Of a stretch of 64,000 nucleotides of DNA, positions 16,967-24,021 are shown one piece after another (position 1 is the stretch's first letter; each line of letters begins with the position of its first letter). A program made the position numbers and the translations under genes. A model generated the notes under the pieces. The model was not told the origin of the DNA. It saw only the letters and a list, made by a program, of their open reading frames with translations, and did not search any database. The stretch is from CAJXMH01 sp040220135 (GTDB lineage Bacteria > Bacteroidota > Bacteroidia > Flavobacteriales_E > Vicingaceae). The stretch lies in contig JAVJTT010000020.1 of NCBI GenBank assembly GCA_040220135.1, forward strand, positions 124,001-188,000, given 5' to 3'.

Positions 16967-18568
16967 ATGAAATTTGATTTGCCCAAAGATCAATCATCCA
17001 TTATTAAAGTCATCGGAGTCGGTGGCGGCGGCAGCAATGCTGTGAATCACATGTATAGCCAAGGTATTACCGGGGTAGATTTTGTGATCTGCAATACCGA
17101 TCAACAAGCACTAGATCAAAGTCCGGTGCCGAATAAAATTCAGCTGGGAGCTACCTTAACCGAAGGAAGAGGAGCTGGCTCTAAGCCGGAAGTGGGCAAG
17201 AATGCAGCCATCGAAAACGTAGATGACTTAAAAGAATTGCTGGAGAAAAATACGCAGATGGTCTTTATCACAGCTGGTATGGGCGGTGGTACCGGTACCG
17301 GTGCAGCTCCGGTTATTGCGCAAACGGCAAGAGAAATGGGCATTCTTACCGTGGGCATCGTAACCATTCCTTTCACCTTTGAGGGTAGAAGAAGAAAGTT
17401 GCAAGCAGACGAAGGGTTAGCAGAATTGCGCGACAGTGTTGATACTCTACTGATCATCTGTAACGATAAGTTGCGCGAAATGCACGGTAATTTGAAGATC
17501 TCTGAAGCTTTCTCAAAAGCAGACGATATTTTAACCGTGGCGGCCAAGGGCATTGCAGAAATAATCACCGTGGCAGGTTACATCAACGTTGATTTTGAAG
17601 ATGTGAAAACTGTGATGAAAGACGGAGGAACAGCCATTATGGGATCAGCGGCTGCCGAAGGCGACCAAAGAGCCACAAAAGCAGTAAGTCAGGCCTTGGC
17701 TTCTCCACTTTTAAATGACAATGATATTACCGGTGCCAACTACATCCTACTAAACATTACTTCTGGTGAAGATGAGGTAAGCATGGATGAGATTGACGAG
17801 ATTACCGATTACATTCAAAATGAAGCGGGCAACACGGCAGACATTATCTGGGGTAATGGGGTAGATGAGAATTTAGCCAACAAGATCAGCGTGACCATTA
17901 TAGCGACCGGTTTTGGCTCTTCTGATCCAGATAGTTTGCGCACCGAACAAAAGCCAAAGAAAAAGGTGATGAATCTAGAGGATGAAGTGGATACTCAAAT
18001 CACTCAGCCGCTAGATGAACAAAAGAAAGAGGAAGAGGAAAAAGAAGAGCCCAAGGCTAACGAGCCTACTTTAAAGTCGAGCGATCAAAAGAGCTTTGAG
18101 TTTAATATCCGTGCCCAACAAAAGCCACAAGAACCTACGAAGCCAGAGGCAAAAAAGTCGGAAGAAAAGGAAATAAAGCGATATACTTTAGAGGATGAGT
18201 TTGAAGAAGATGGTCAAGGGCCAGAGCAAACCGATAGCGATGCGGTAATCAATCAAAAACGTCAGTCTGATAAAGAAGAAAGTAAAGCCGAATCAAAAGT
18301 AGAGCATAGAGAAGCTGACGAAGAGGAGCAGTTGCGCAAAAGCCAAGATCGTATTATGAAATTAAAAGCGCTGAGCTTGAAAATGAAAAGCCCCGGCGGT
18401 ATAAACGACCTTGAAAAAGAACCGGCATACAAACGACGTAACATTAAATTAGAAGACACCCCACATTCTTCGGAGAGTAACGTTTCGCGCTATACCTTAA
18501 GCGAAGATGAGGAGAACAAAACCTCTTTAAAGCAAAACAACTCCTTTTTGCACGATAATGTAGATTAG
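16967..18568 (+). CDS. ftsZ: Cell-division GTPase FtsZ
   Basis: FtsZ polymerises into the Z ring. The tubulin-type GTPase domain (about 1-320) has GVGGGGSNAVNHM and the signature GGGTGTG (106-112), plus the T7-loop region. A long linker rich in Glu, Lys and Gln (about 325-480) follows. The tail contains EPAYKRRNIKLED, resembling the FtsA/partner-binding peptide, and SRYTLSEDEE. The total of 533 residues is long compared with about 380 in E. coli, but extended acidic linkers are common in Bacteroidota. It is the last gene of the dcw operon. Confidence 0.97.
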   Translation: MKFDLPKDQSSIIKVIGVGGGGSNAVNHMYSQGITGVDFVICNTDQQALDQSPVPNKIQLGATLTEGRGAGSKPEVGKNAAIENVDDLKELLEKNTQMVFITAGMGGGTGTGAAPVIAQTAREMGILTVGIVTIPFTFEGRRRKLQADEGLAELRDSVDTLLIICNDKLREMHGNLKISEAFSKADDILTVAAKGIAEIITVAGYINVDFEDVKTVMKDGGTAIMGSAAAEGDQRATKAVSQALASPLLNDNDITGANYILLNITSGEDEVSMDEIDEITDYIQNEAGNTADIIWGNGVDENLANKISVTIIATGFGSSDPDSLRTEQKPKKKVMNLEDEVDTQITQPLDEQKKEEEEKEEPKANEPTLKSSDQKSFEFNIRAQQKPQEPTKPEAKKSEEKEIKRYTLEDEFEEDGQGPEQTDSDAVINQKRQSDKEESKAESKVEHREADEEEQLRKSQDRIMKLKALSLKMKSPGGINDLEKEPAYKRRNIKLEDTPHSSESNVSRYTLSEDEENKTSLKQNNSFLHDNVD

Positions 18569-18606
18569 TATTTAATTGGTTATGACGATACAATTTGCAA
18601 AGGAAG

Positions 18607-18640
18607 GCTCTCCCGACTCAGTCAGGAGGGCTTTTTTTTT
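18607..18640 (+). terminator. Rho-independent terminator of the dcw operon
   Basis: A hairpin with 11-base arms (GCTCTCCCGAC and GTCAGGAGGGC, 18607-18631, loop TCA) has one mismatch and one G-T pair and is followed by nine T residues (18632-18640). It lies about 40 bases after the ftsZ stop. Confidence 0.9.
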
Positions 18641-18716
18641 GTGATGCAAATGTTTTTCAGGCTAAAGAAAAGAAACTCAAAACTCTTAACTTCGTCTACC
18701 TAAAAATTTGAACACT

Positions 18717-19175
18717 ATGAGTTTAGCAGATCAGATTAACGAAGACATTAAAACAGCCATGAAGGCTAAAGACAAGCCCACGCTTGAAGCACTGAGAGCC
18801 ATTAAGTCCCAAATCTTATTGGCTTCTACTGAGAAAGGAGCTGGAGAAAGTGATGAAACTGCAGAAATGAAGATGTTGCAGAAGTTGGTTAAACAGCGTA
18901 GAGACTCAGCTGATATTTATACCAATGAAGGACGCAACGATTTAGCGGCCGTCGAATTGGAGCAGGTGACCATCATCGAAAAGTACTTACCCGAGCAAAT
19001 GACGGAAGATCAAATTCGCTCTGAAGTGGATGCTATTATTAAAGCTACCGGAGCTCAAGGCATGAAAGACATGGGCAAAGTAATGGGTTCGGCCAACCAA
19101 AAAATGGCCGGCAAAGCCGACGGAAAGATCATTGCCCAATTAGTAAAACGCGCATTAGACCACAACGAGCTCTAA
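18717..19175 (+). CDS. GatB/YqeY-domain protein
   Basis: This 152-residue protein of the YqeY family resembles the C-terminal tail domain of the GatB amidotransferase subunit and may bind tRNA; its function is not established. Visible features are the helical N-terminus with KPTLEALRAIKSQIL, then LPEQMTEDQIRSEVD and the C-terminal GKADGKIIAQLVKRAL typical of the family. The ATG at 18717 is preferred over an in-frame TTG at 18708. Genes of this family often follow ftsZ in Bacteroidota; here the dcw terminator lies between them. Confidence 0.9.
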   Translation: MSLADQINEDIKTAMKAKDKPTLEALRAIKSQILLASTEKGAGESDETAEMKMLQKLVKQRRDSADIYTNEGRNDLAAVELEQVTIIEKYLPEQMTEDQIRSEVDAIIKATGAQGMKDMGKVMGSANQKMAGKADGKIIAQLVKRALDHNEL

Positions 19176-19281
19176 CTAAAGTGATTCTTCAAAGTTCAAA
19201 TTGAATTGTTAATGTCTTATTTAAGGTTGGCCATTTAGGAGCGGAAGACTTAAATTATGGAACAGGCCTAGATTTTTTTAG

Positions 19282-19310
19282 TTACTTTTTTCATCAATGG
19301 AAAAAAGTAA
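19282..19310. repeat. Perfect hairpin of T- and A-runs
   Basis: TTACTTTTTTC (19282-19292) and GAAAAAAGTAA (19300-19310) are perfect reverse complements around a 7-base loop. No T-tract follows, so it is not an obvious terminator. It lies in the 221-base gap between the YqeY-like gene and the first lipoprotein gene; nothing else is seen there. Confidence 0.6.
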
Positions 19311-19396
19311 TAATAAGCAATTGAAAACCACACTTTAATTTATTAGAATAAGCAATACAAATGATATTCAGTTAATTAGCCACCTACTTATCAATC

Positions 19397-19978
19397 ATGA
19401 AAGTCAAACCAATCCTTATTGCCCTTTTTGTAGGGCTGCTTTTTAGTGCCTGCAGTATCGTGAAAAATCCTACGGCTTCAACAAACTTCAAGCGGGTGAA
19501 GTACCGCGCTAACTTAAGTCTACCCAAGGCAAAAGTGGAAAAGCAACTCAGCGTTACGTCTTTTAAGGCAAATGAAAATTTGCAGGAGAAAGTTGACCAA
19601 ACGCTAACCAAATCCGATCAGCTGAATCCAAAAGGCTTTTTGTCCTTAAAAAAGGCCGGCCTTGTTCCTCAACCCTTGGCGGCTCAAAAACTGACCTACT
19701 CGCCACAGCGTGAGCAGCGGAAGTACCATCTTCTACAAAGCGCAAAGCAGTGGAGTGAGCAGATGGAAACCAATCCGGTACTGAGCAATGACCCTTGGTG
19801 GGAGTCAGATCCGGAAGAATGGCCTTGGAAGGAAATCATACTTGCTACCATTGTTGTTCTATTGATCATTTTGGCGGTTTACCTTCTGGTTTCCTTTTTA
19901 GGTGGAGTAGTGGGTGGAATTATTGGCCTAATCTTATTGTTGGCCTTGCTTTACCTCCTGTTTGATTATTATGGCTAG
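19397..19978 (+). CDS. Lipoprotein with C-terminal membrane segments, paralogue 1
   Basis: The function is not recognised. The 193-residue protein has a lipoprotein signal peptide with lipobox FSAC (Cys19), then the shared motif IVKNPTASTNFKRVKY. A hydrophilic Lys/Gln-rich middle follows, then two hydrophobic stretches at about 148-190 separated by a glycine turn (LGGVVGGIIG). A Trp-rich piece (DPWWESDPEEWPWKE) precedes the hydrophobic part. The next gene encodes a clear paralogue. A protein with both an acyl anchor and a membrane hairpin is unusual; its location (inner or outer membrane) is not clear from sequence. Confidence 0.85.
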   Translation: MKVKPILIALFVGLLFSACSIVKNPTASTNFKRVKYRANLSLPKAKVEKQLSVTSFKANENLQEKVDQTLTKSDQLNPKGFLSLKKAGLVPQPLAAQKLTYSPQREQRKYHLLQSAKQWSEQMETNPVLSNDPWWESDPEEWPWKEIILATIVVLLIILAVYLLVSFLGGVVGGIIGLILLLALLYLLFDYYG

Positions 19979-20053
19979 CAAGGAATTGAAGTTTTTCTGA
20001 ACATCCTGAGGGGGCTTCTTGTCGTGATTGGTACAAACCAAAAAACCAAAGTC

Positions 20054-20665
20054 ATGAAAAAGCACAGTTGGAAAATTCTTCCTGTACTTCTTAGTTTATT
20101 TATTGCATCTTGTACTGTAGTGAAAAACCCACAGTCGGCTAATTTTCAAAGGGTGAAGTACAATTCACATTTGAAATTAGCGAAGAAGCAGAATAACGAA
20201 AAGTTACCGCAAACGGTAAATAGTTTTGAAACACCAGAAGAAGTGGAAGAGTACTCATTAGAAAGTGTAGGATTGACTTCACTTTCGAAGAAAAAGCAAA
20301 AAGCCCTTTTCGCTTCTGTAAATCAAAAGGTGCAGCCCAGAAAGGCGAATAAGGTGGTTGTAAACCCCAAAGAGTGGAATTTTAAGTCAAGTAAAGTTGA
20401 CAAGAAGCTTGCTGAAAATCCTTCGATTTGGGAGCATGATCCTAAGGCTCCCCGAGTATCGGAAATCAACAGCTACTTAAACGCTGTAGAACCTATTACA
20501 GATGACTCAACAGTTGGCTTGGGTGATCTATTATACGTGATAGTAGTGGTTTTATTAATCTTGATCGTGATCAGCTTAATTGCTGAATTAGCCGGAGGAT
20601 TAGTAGGCGCGCTTATTGCGGTTCTGTTAATTTTACTTATCTTACGGTTGTTAGGGTATGTTTAG
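20054..20665 (+). CDS. Lipoprotein with C-terminal membrane segments, paralogue 2
   Basis: This 203-residue protein has the lipobox IASC (Cys20) and the motif VVKNPQSANFQRVKYNSH, matching the upstream gene almost residue for residue. It has a Lys-rich middle and a C-terminal hydrophobic region (about 158-203) with the same glycine turn (AGGLVGALIA). The ATG at 20054 is chosen because it begins the signal peptide; an upstream in-frame ATG at 20024 adds only hydrophilic residues. It lies 75 bases after paralogue 1 and looks like a tandem duplication that has diverged strongly in the middle part. Function unknown. Confidence 0.85.
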   Translation: MKKHSWKILPVLLSLFIASCTVVKNPQSANFQRVKYNSHLKLAKKQNNEKLPQTVNSFETPEEVEEYSLESVGLTSLSKKKQKALFASVNQKVQPRKANKVVVNPKEWNFKSSKVDKKLAENPSIWEHDPKAPRVSEINSYLNAVEPITDDSTVGLGDLLYVIVVVLLILIVISLIAELAGGLVGALIAVLLILLILRLLGYV

Positions 20666-20715
20666 AGCAACTTTTTTATAAGAAGCTTTTAGCTGAAGTA
20701 TAAAAATAGTGGGTC

Positions 20716-20740
20716 TTAATCCCGATTCATTCGGGGTTAA
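20716..20740 (+). other. Hairpin downstream of the lipoprotein genes
   Basis: TTAATCCCGA and TCGGGGTTAA (one G-T pair) flank a 5-base loop. No T-run follows. It may stabilise the 3' end of the lipoprotein transcript or be a worn repeat. Confidence 0.45.
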
Positions 20741-20777
20741 ATCTATACTTAAACCAACAAACCAAACCGAATATAAA

Positions 20778-20812
20778 ACCTCTTCTCCGATTAATTTCGG
20801 GAGAGGTTTTTT
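20778..20812 (+). terminator. Probable terminator after the lipoprotein pair
   Basis: A stem of ACCTCTTCTCCGA and TCGGGAGAGGT (two bulged bases) is followed by a run of T (20807-20812). It lies about 115 bases after the last lipoprotein stop. Confidence 0.75.
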
Positions 20813-20820
20813 AATATTAT

Positions 20821-20844
20821 CATTTTTGTTTCACAACAAAAATG
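20821..20844. repeat. Perfect 10-base inverted repeat
   Basis: CATTTTTGTT (20821-20830) and AACAAAAATG (20835-20844) enclose the 4-base loop TCAC. No T-tract follows. It lies between two terminators in a stretch without ORFs. Confidence 0.55.
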
Positions 20845-20910
20845 AATCTTCCATTAATGTTATTCAAATATTCTTTGGAGTTATCTGGAAAGAAAGGCTT
20901 AGCAGAAAGC

Positions 20911-20943
20911 AGACCTGCCAGCTTTTCAAAAGCTGGCAGGTCT
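20911..20943. repeat. Perfect 33-base palindrome (REP-like)
   Basis: AGACCTGCCAGCTTTT (20911-20926), a central C, and its exact reverse complement (20928-20943) form 16-base arms. No T-run follows on either strand. Similar GACCTG..CAGGTC palindromes recur between genes in other Bacteroidota genomes as far as I recall; copy number here cannot be judged from one window. Confidence 0.75.
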
Positions 20944-20977
20944 CTTCTACTTAATTGATATCCAAAACTAAAGTATG

Positions 20978-21010
20978 AAAAACCTCTTCAAATTTCGAAG
21001 AGGTTTTTTT
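20978..21010 (+). terminator. Second terminator-type hairpin in the island
   Basis: AAAAACCTCTTC (20978-20989) and GAAGAGGTTTTT (20997-21008) form a perfect stem with a 7-base loop and a T-tract reaching 21010. No gene lies between it and the terminator at 20778-20812. Its A-run makes it usable from the minus strand as well. Confidence 0.75.
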
Positions 21011-21095
21011 GTGCTTTCTTACATCACTTTATCTCAAAGCTACCTGCCCTGAGTAATTCCGATTCGGCTCATTTGCAATGCCTTTAAATTCAAAG

Positions 21096-21156
21096 CTTCC
21101 TTGTCAGTTCGAGTGATTCGACCTTTGGTCGAATTGTATCGAGAACGACAAGGAAG
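21096..21156. repeat. Palindromic repeat element A
   Basis: The outer arms CTTCCTTGTC (21096-21105) and GACAAGGAAG (21147-21156) are exact complements. An inner stem ATTCGACC (21116-21123) and GGTCGAAT (21127-21134) closes on a TTT loop. In between lie GTTCGAG and TATCGAGAAC. I recall elements with this core as dispersed repeats in Bacteroidota. No ORF. Confidence 0.7.
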
Positions 21157-21188
21157 GCCATTGAAGTACTCCTAATCCGTTTTGAGTC

Positions 21189-21221
21189 GATTCGTAATTC
21201 CTTGATTCGTAATTCGTAATT
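21189..21221 (+). repeat. Short direct repeats GATTCGTAATT
   Basis: GATTCGTAATT occurs at 21189-21199 and 21204-21214 (15-base period), and a partial third copy CGTAATT is at 21215-21221. The stretch separates the two palindromic elements. Confidence 0.55.
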
Positions 21222-21231
21222 AAAAAACGCT

Positions 21232-21359
21232 GTCATTGCGAGTGGAATGTAATGAAACGAAGCCTGCCTTTTGCAGACAGGCAATCTAGCGTTTGTAAGA
21301 TACAATTACTAATTCTCATTAATTACTATGGTTGCTTCGTCGTACCTCCTCGCGATGAC
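21232..21359. repeat. Palindromic repeat element B with nested hairpin
   Basis: The outer arms GTCATTGCGAG (21232-21242) and CTCGCGATGAC (21349-21359) match at 10 of 11 positions. The inner arms ACGAAGC (21257-21263) and GCTTCGT (21334-21340) match exactly. Inside the left half a separate hairpin, GCCTGCCT/AGACAGGC (21262-21282), interrupts what would otherwise read ACGAAGCAATCT. The arrangement looks like a non-coding dispersed repeat or small miniature element of 128 bases, with no ORF. Confidence 0.7.
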
Positions 21360-21422
21360 GGTAATTAATCTATTCCTAGATTTATCGAGCACTAGAAACA
21401 ATTATAGCTAATAGTAAAACAC

Positions 21423-21453
21423 AAAAAAACCCGACACGAAGTCGGGTTTTTTT
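21423..21453 (-). terminator. Terminator of groES-groEL (bidirectional)
   Basis: AAAAAAACCCGAC (21423-21435) and GTCGGGTTTTTTT (21441-21453) form a perfect stem with loop ACGAA. On the minus strand it lies 26 bases after the groEL stop and ends in a T-run; symmetry lets it work in both directions. Confidence 0.9.
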
Positions 21454-21478
21454 AATCTATAAAGTGTGAAGGGAAGAA

Positions 21479-23134
21479 CTACATCATTCCACCCATTCCA
21501 CCCATGCCGCCTGGCATTCCACCGCCACCTGGCATTCCGCCACCGCCATTGTCGTCATCGTCTTCATCGGCAATTACGCATTCGGTAGTTAAGAACATGC
21601 CGGCAATAGAAGCCGCGTTTTCTAAGGCTACTCTAGCCACTTTAGTTGGGTCTATTACACCCGCTTTCATCAAGTCTTCGTATTCTTCTGTTCTTGCATT
21701 GTAGCCAAAGTTTCCTTTGCCTTCCGCTACTTTCTGAACCACTACTGAACCTTCGCCGCCGCTGTTGGCAACGATTTGTCTTAAGGGCTCAGGAAGCGCT
21801 CTTCTTACAATGTCAATTCCGGTTGTTTGGTCGTCATTGTCACCTGCGGCTTTGTCAAGTGAAGCTAAAGCTCTAATAAATGATACTCCGCCACCTGGGA
21901 TAATTCCTTCTTCTACAGCCGCTCTGGTTGCATGTAAAGCATCATCCACTCGGTCTTTCTTCTCTTTCATTTCTACTTCAGAAGCAGCACCTACGTAAAG
22001 AACAGCAACACCACCGGCTAGTTTAGCCAATCTTTCTTGTAGCTTTTCTTTGTCGTAGTCAGAAGAAGTATTCTCCATCTGCGCTTTGATCTGAGAAACT
22101 CTCGCTTTGATGTCCTCTTTGTTTCCGCTACCGTTTACCATGGTAGTGTTGTCTTTGTCGATGGTGATTTTCTCACACTCGCCTAAGTCAGCCAAATCAG
22201 CATTTTCTAACTTGTAACCTCTTTCTTCAGAAATTACCGTTCCGCCGGTTAGGATAGCAATGTCTTCTAACATGGCTTTTCTTCTGTCACCAAAGCCTGG
22301 GGCTTTAACTGCAGCTACTTTAAGTGAACCTCTGATCTTGTTCACTACCAAGGTAGCGAGAGCTTCACCTTCAATGTCTTCAGCGATGATTAACAACGGA
22401 CGACTAGATTGTGCCGTTTTTTCCAATACCGGAAGTAGGTCTTTCATTGCAGAGATCTTTTTGTCGAAGATCAAGATGTATGGATTCTCCAATTGGGCTT
22501 CCATTTTCTCTGTATCGGTTACAAAGTATGGAGATAGGTAACCTCTGTCGAACTGCATCCCTTCCACTACTTCAACAGTAGTTTCAGTACCTTTTGCTTC
22601 TTCAACGGTAATTACCCCTTCTTTCTTCACTTTGCCCATTGCTTCTGCGATCAACTTTCCGATAGAACTATCGTTGTTGGCAGAAATGGTAGCTACTTGC
22701 TCGATCTTTTCAGAATCTTCTCCCACTTCTTGAGAGATTTTCTTCAACTCTGTAATGATTTGCTCAACCGCTTTGTCAATTCCTCTTTTCAGATCCATTG
22801 GGTTTGCACCGGCAGCAACGTTTTTCAAACCTTGCGTAACAATTGCCTGTGCCAAAATAGTAGCGGTAGTAGTACCGTCACCGGCATCGTCTGCGGTCTT
22901 AGACGCTACTTCTTTCAACATTTGAGCACCCATGTTTTCCACGGTGTCTTTCAGTTCTATTTCTTTCGCTACTGAAACTCCATCTTTTGTTACGGTTGGA
23001 GCTCCGAATTTTTTGTCAATTACTACATTTCGCCCTTTTGGTCCTAGGGTTACTTTTACTGCATTAGCAAGTTTGTCCATCCCTGCTTTCAGGGCGTTTC
23101 TTGCTTCTGTATCAAAAGTGATTTCTTTAGCCAT
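21479..23134 (-). CDS. groL: Chaperonin GroEL (Cpn60)
   Basis: GroEL is the 60-kDa subunit of the double-ring folding chamber. The 551-residue protein has the conserved N-terminus (AKEITFDTEARNAL), VTLGPKGRNVVIDKKFG, the nucleotide site DAGDGTTTATILAQ, and a family signature near AAVEEGIIPGGGVS. It ends in the flexible Gly-Met tail (repeats of GGMP and GGM). Length is standard. It follows groES by 29 bases and shares its transcript, which ends at the hairpin 21423-21453. Confidence 0.98.
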   Translation of the reverse strand: MAKEITFDTEARNALKAGMDKLANAVKVTLGPKGRNVVIDKKFGAPTVTKDGVSVAKEIELKDTVENMGAQMLKEVASKTADDAGDGTTTATILAQAIVTQGLKNVAAGANPMDLKRGIDKAVEQIITELKKISQEVGEDSEKIEQVATISANNDSSIGKLIAEAMGKVKKEGVITVEEAKGTETTVEVVEGMQFDRGYLSPYFVTDTEKMEAQLENPYILIFDKKISAMKDLLPVLEKTAQSSRPLLIIAEDIEGEALATLVVNKIRGSLKVAAVKAPGFGDRRKAMLEDIAILTGGTVISEERGYKLENADLADLGECEKITIDKDNTTMVNGSGNKEDIKARVSQIKAQMENTSSDYDKEKLQERLAKLAGGVAVLYVGAASEVEMKEKKDRVDDALHATRAAVEEGIIPGGGVSFIRALASLDKAAGDNDDQTTGIDIVRRALPEPLRQIVANSGGEGSVVVQKVAEGKGNFGYNARTEEYEDLMKAGVIDPTKVARVALENAASIAGMFLTTECVIADEDDDDNGGGGMPGGGGMPGGMGGMGGMM

Positions 23135-23163
23135 TTTTATTTTGTTTTAGTTTTTTGTTTGAT

Positions 23164-23439
23164 TTATACAATTGCAAAAATGTCTGATTCTCGCATGATC
23201 AAGTAGTCATTTCCTTCTACGTTGATTTCAGTTCCGGCATACTTTCCGTAAAGTACACTATCGCCTTCTTTTACCGTCATTGGCTCATCTGGCTTTCCGT
23301 TACCAACAGCCACAACTTTTCCTCTTTGAGGCTTCTCTTTTGCCGTATCTGGAATAATAATTCCGCCGGCAGTTTTTTCTTCTGCAGCAGCTGGTTCAAC
23401 TAGAACTCGATCTGCTAAAGGTTTAATGTTTACTGACAT
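23164..23439 (-). CDS. groS: Co-chaperonin GroES (Cpn10)
   Basis: GroES forms the heptameric lid of the GroEL cage. The 91-residue protein has IKPLADRVLVEP at the start, the mobile loop around EEKTAGGIIIPDTAKEKP, and VLYGKYAGTEI. It is the first gene of the groES-groEL pair. Upstream (23440-23555) neither a CIRCE element nor a perfect TAnnTTTG box was found; a weak match, TAGTTTCT, lies at 23510-23503 on the minus strand. How the operon is heat-regulated is therefore not visible. Confidence 0.98.
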   Translation of the reverse strand: MSVNIKPLADRVLVEPAAAEEKTAGGIIIPDTAKEKPQRGKVVAVGNGKPDEPMTVKEGDSVLYGKYAGTEINVEGNDYLIMRESDIFAIV

Positions 23440-23555
23440 ATTTTTTGGTTTTAAAATTGAATTTTAAATATCTGCATTCGGCATATCGAATTCTATGCCA
23501 TGTCAGAAACTATACTTAAGACGGTAAAAATTGCAGACTTCCTAGAGTTTAACCC

Positions 23556-23590
23556 AAAAAAAATGTCAGCATGTGTGACATACTGACATT
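23556..23590 (-). terminator. Terminator of the miaB-secG operon
   Basis: On the minus strand a hairpin with 13-base arms (one mismatch; outer arms AATGTCAG/CTGACATT, inner ATGT/ACAT) spans 23590-23562. It runs into eight T residues (23563-23556). It begins 24 bases after the secG stop and separates secG from groES. Confidence 0.85.
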
Positions 23591-23613
23591 TAAAATGATT
23601 TATGCTGTAAATT

Positions 23614-24015
23614 TTACTCCGTATCCTCACCGTCGCCTTCAGGAAGTGCGCTTTCTGCATCACCTTGTGGTAAGGCCGAATTTTGCTGCTGTCCTTCCGG
23701 AACACCTTCTTGTAACATGGGCGCTTGACTTTGTGGTATTACCATTTGATTGGCCTCGTCGGTCAGTTCTGATTCATTGGTAGTTACCACCTCTGAGCCG
23801 CCAATTAAAGAAGAGGAAATAACACTTAAAATTAAAAGTGCAATCCCTAAGCTCCAGGTTGCTTTTTCTAAAAAATCGGTTGTTTTTCTAACTCCCATTA
23901 CTTGGTTTGAAGAGGAGAAGTTAGAGGCCAAGCCACCTTTAGGATTTTGTACTAAAATCACTAAAATAAGTAGCACGGCTACAATAAATATCAATACGGA
24001 AACGAAAATAAACAT
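23614..24015 (-). CDS. secG: Preprotein translocase subunit SecG
   Basis: SecG is the small accessory subunit of the SecYEG channel. The 133-residue protein has two membrane helices (about 2-23 and 52-72) around the conserved cytoplasmic loop VQNPKGGLASNFSSSNQVMG. A hydrophilic tail rich in Gln, Glu and Pro (about 75-133) is longer than in E. coli SecG but common in Bacteroidota. It is the last gene of the minus-strand operon starting at miaB and is followed by a terminator. Confidence 0.94.
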   Translation of the reverse strand: MFIFVSVLIFIVAVLLILVILVQNPKGGLASNFSSSNQVMGVRKTTDFLEKATWSLGIALLILSVISSSLIGGSEVVTTNESELTDEANQMVIPQSQAPMLQEGVPEGQQQNSALPQGDAESALPEGDGEDTE

Positions 24016-24021
24016 CTTATA

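Noticed and set aside
20709..20954. 81-codon ORF in the palindrome island
   Set aside because: It runs through a terminator and three hairpins, and its composition follows the repeats rather than a protein.
21096..21359. CRISPR array in the repeat island
   Set aside because: The repeats are different palindromes of different length with no regular spacer pattern, and no cas genes are present.
23562..23590. Palindrome upstream of groES as a heat-shock operator
   Set aside because: Read on the minus strand it is followed by eight T residues and lies 24 bases after the secG stop, so it is better explained as the secG terminator. It is also 123 bases from the groES start, and no CIRCE sequence is present.
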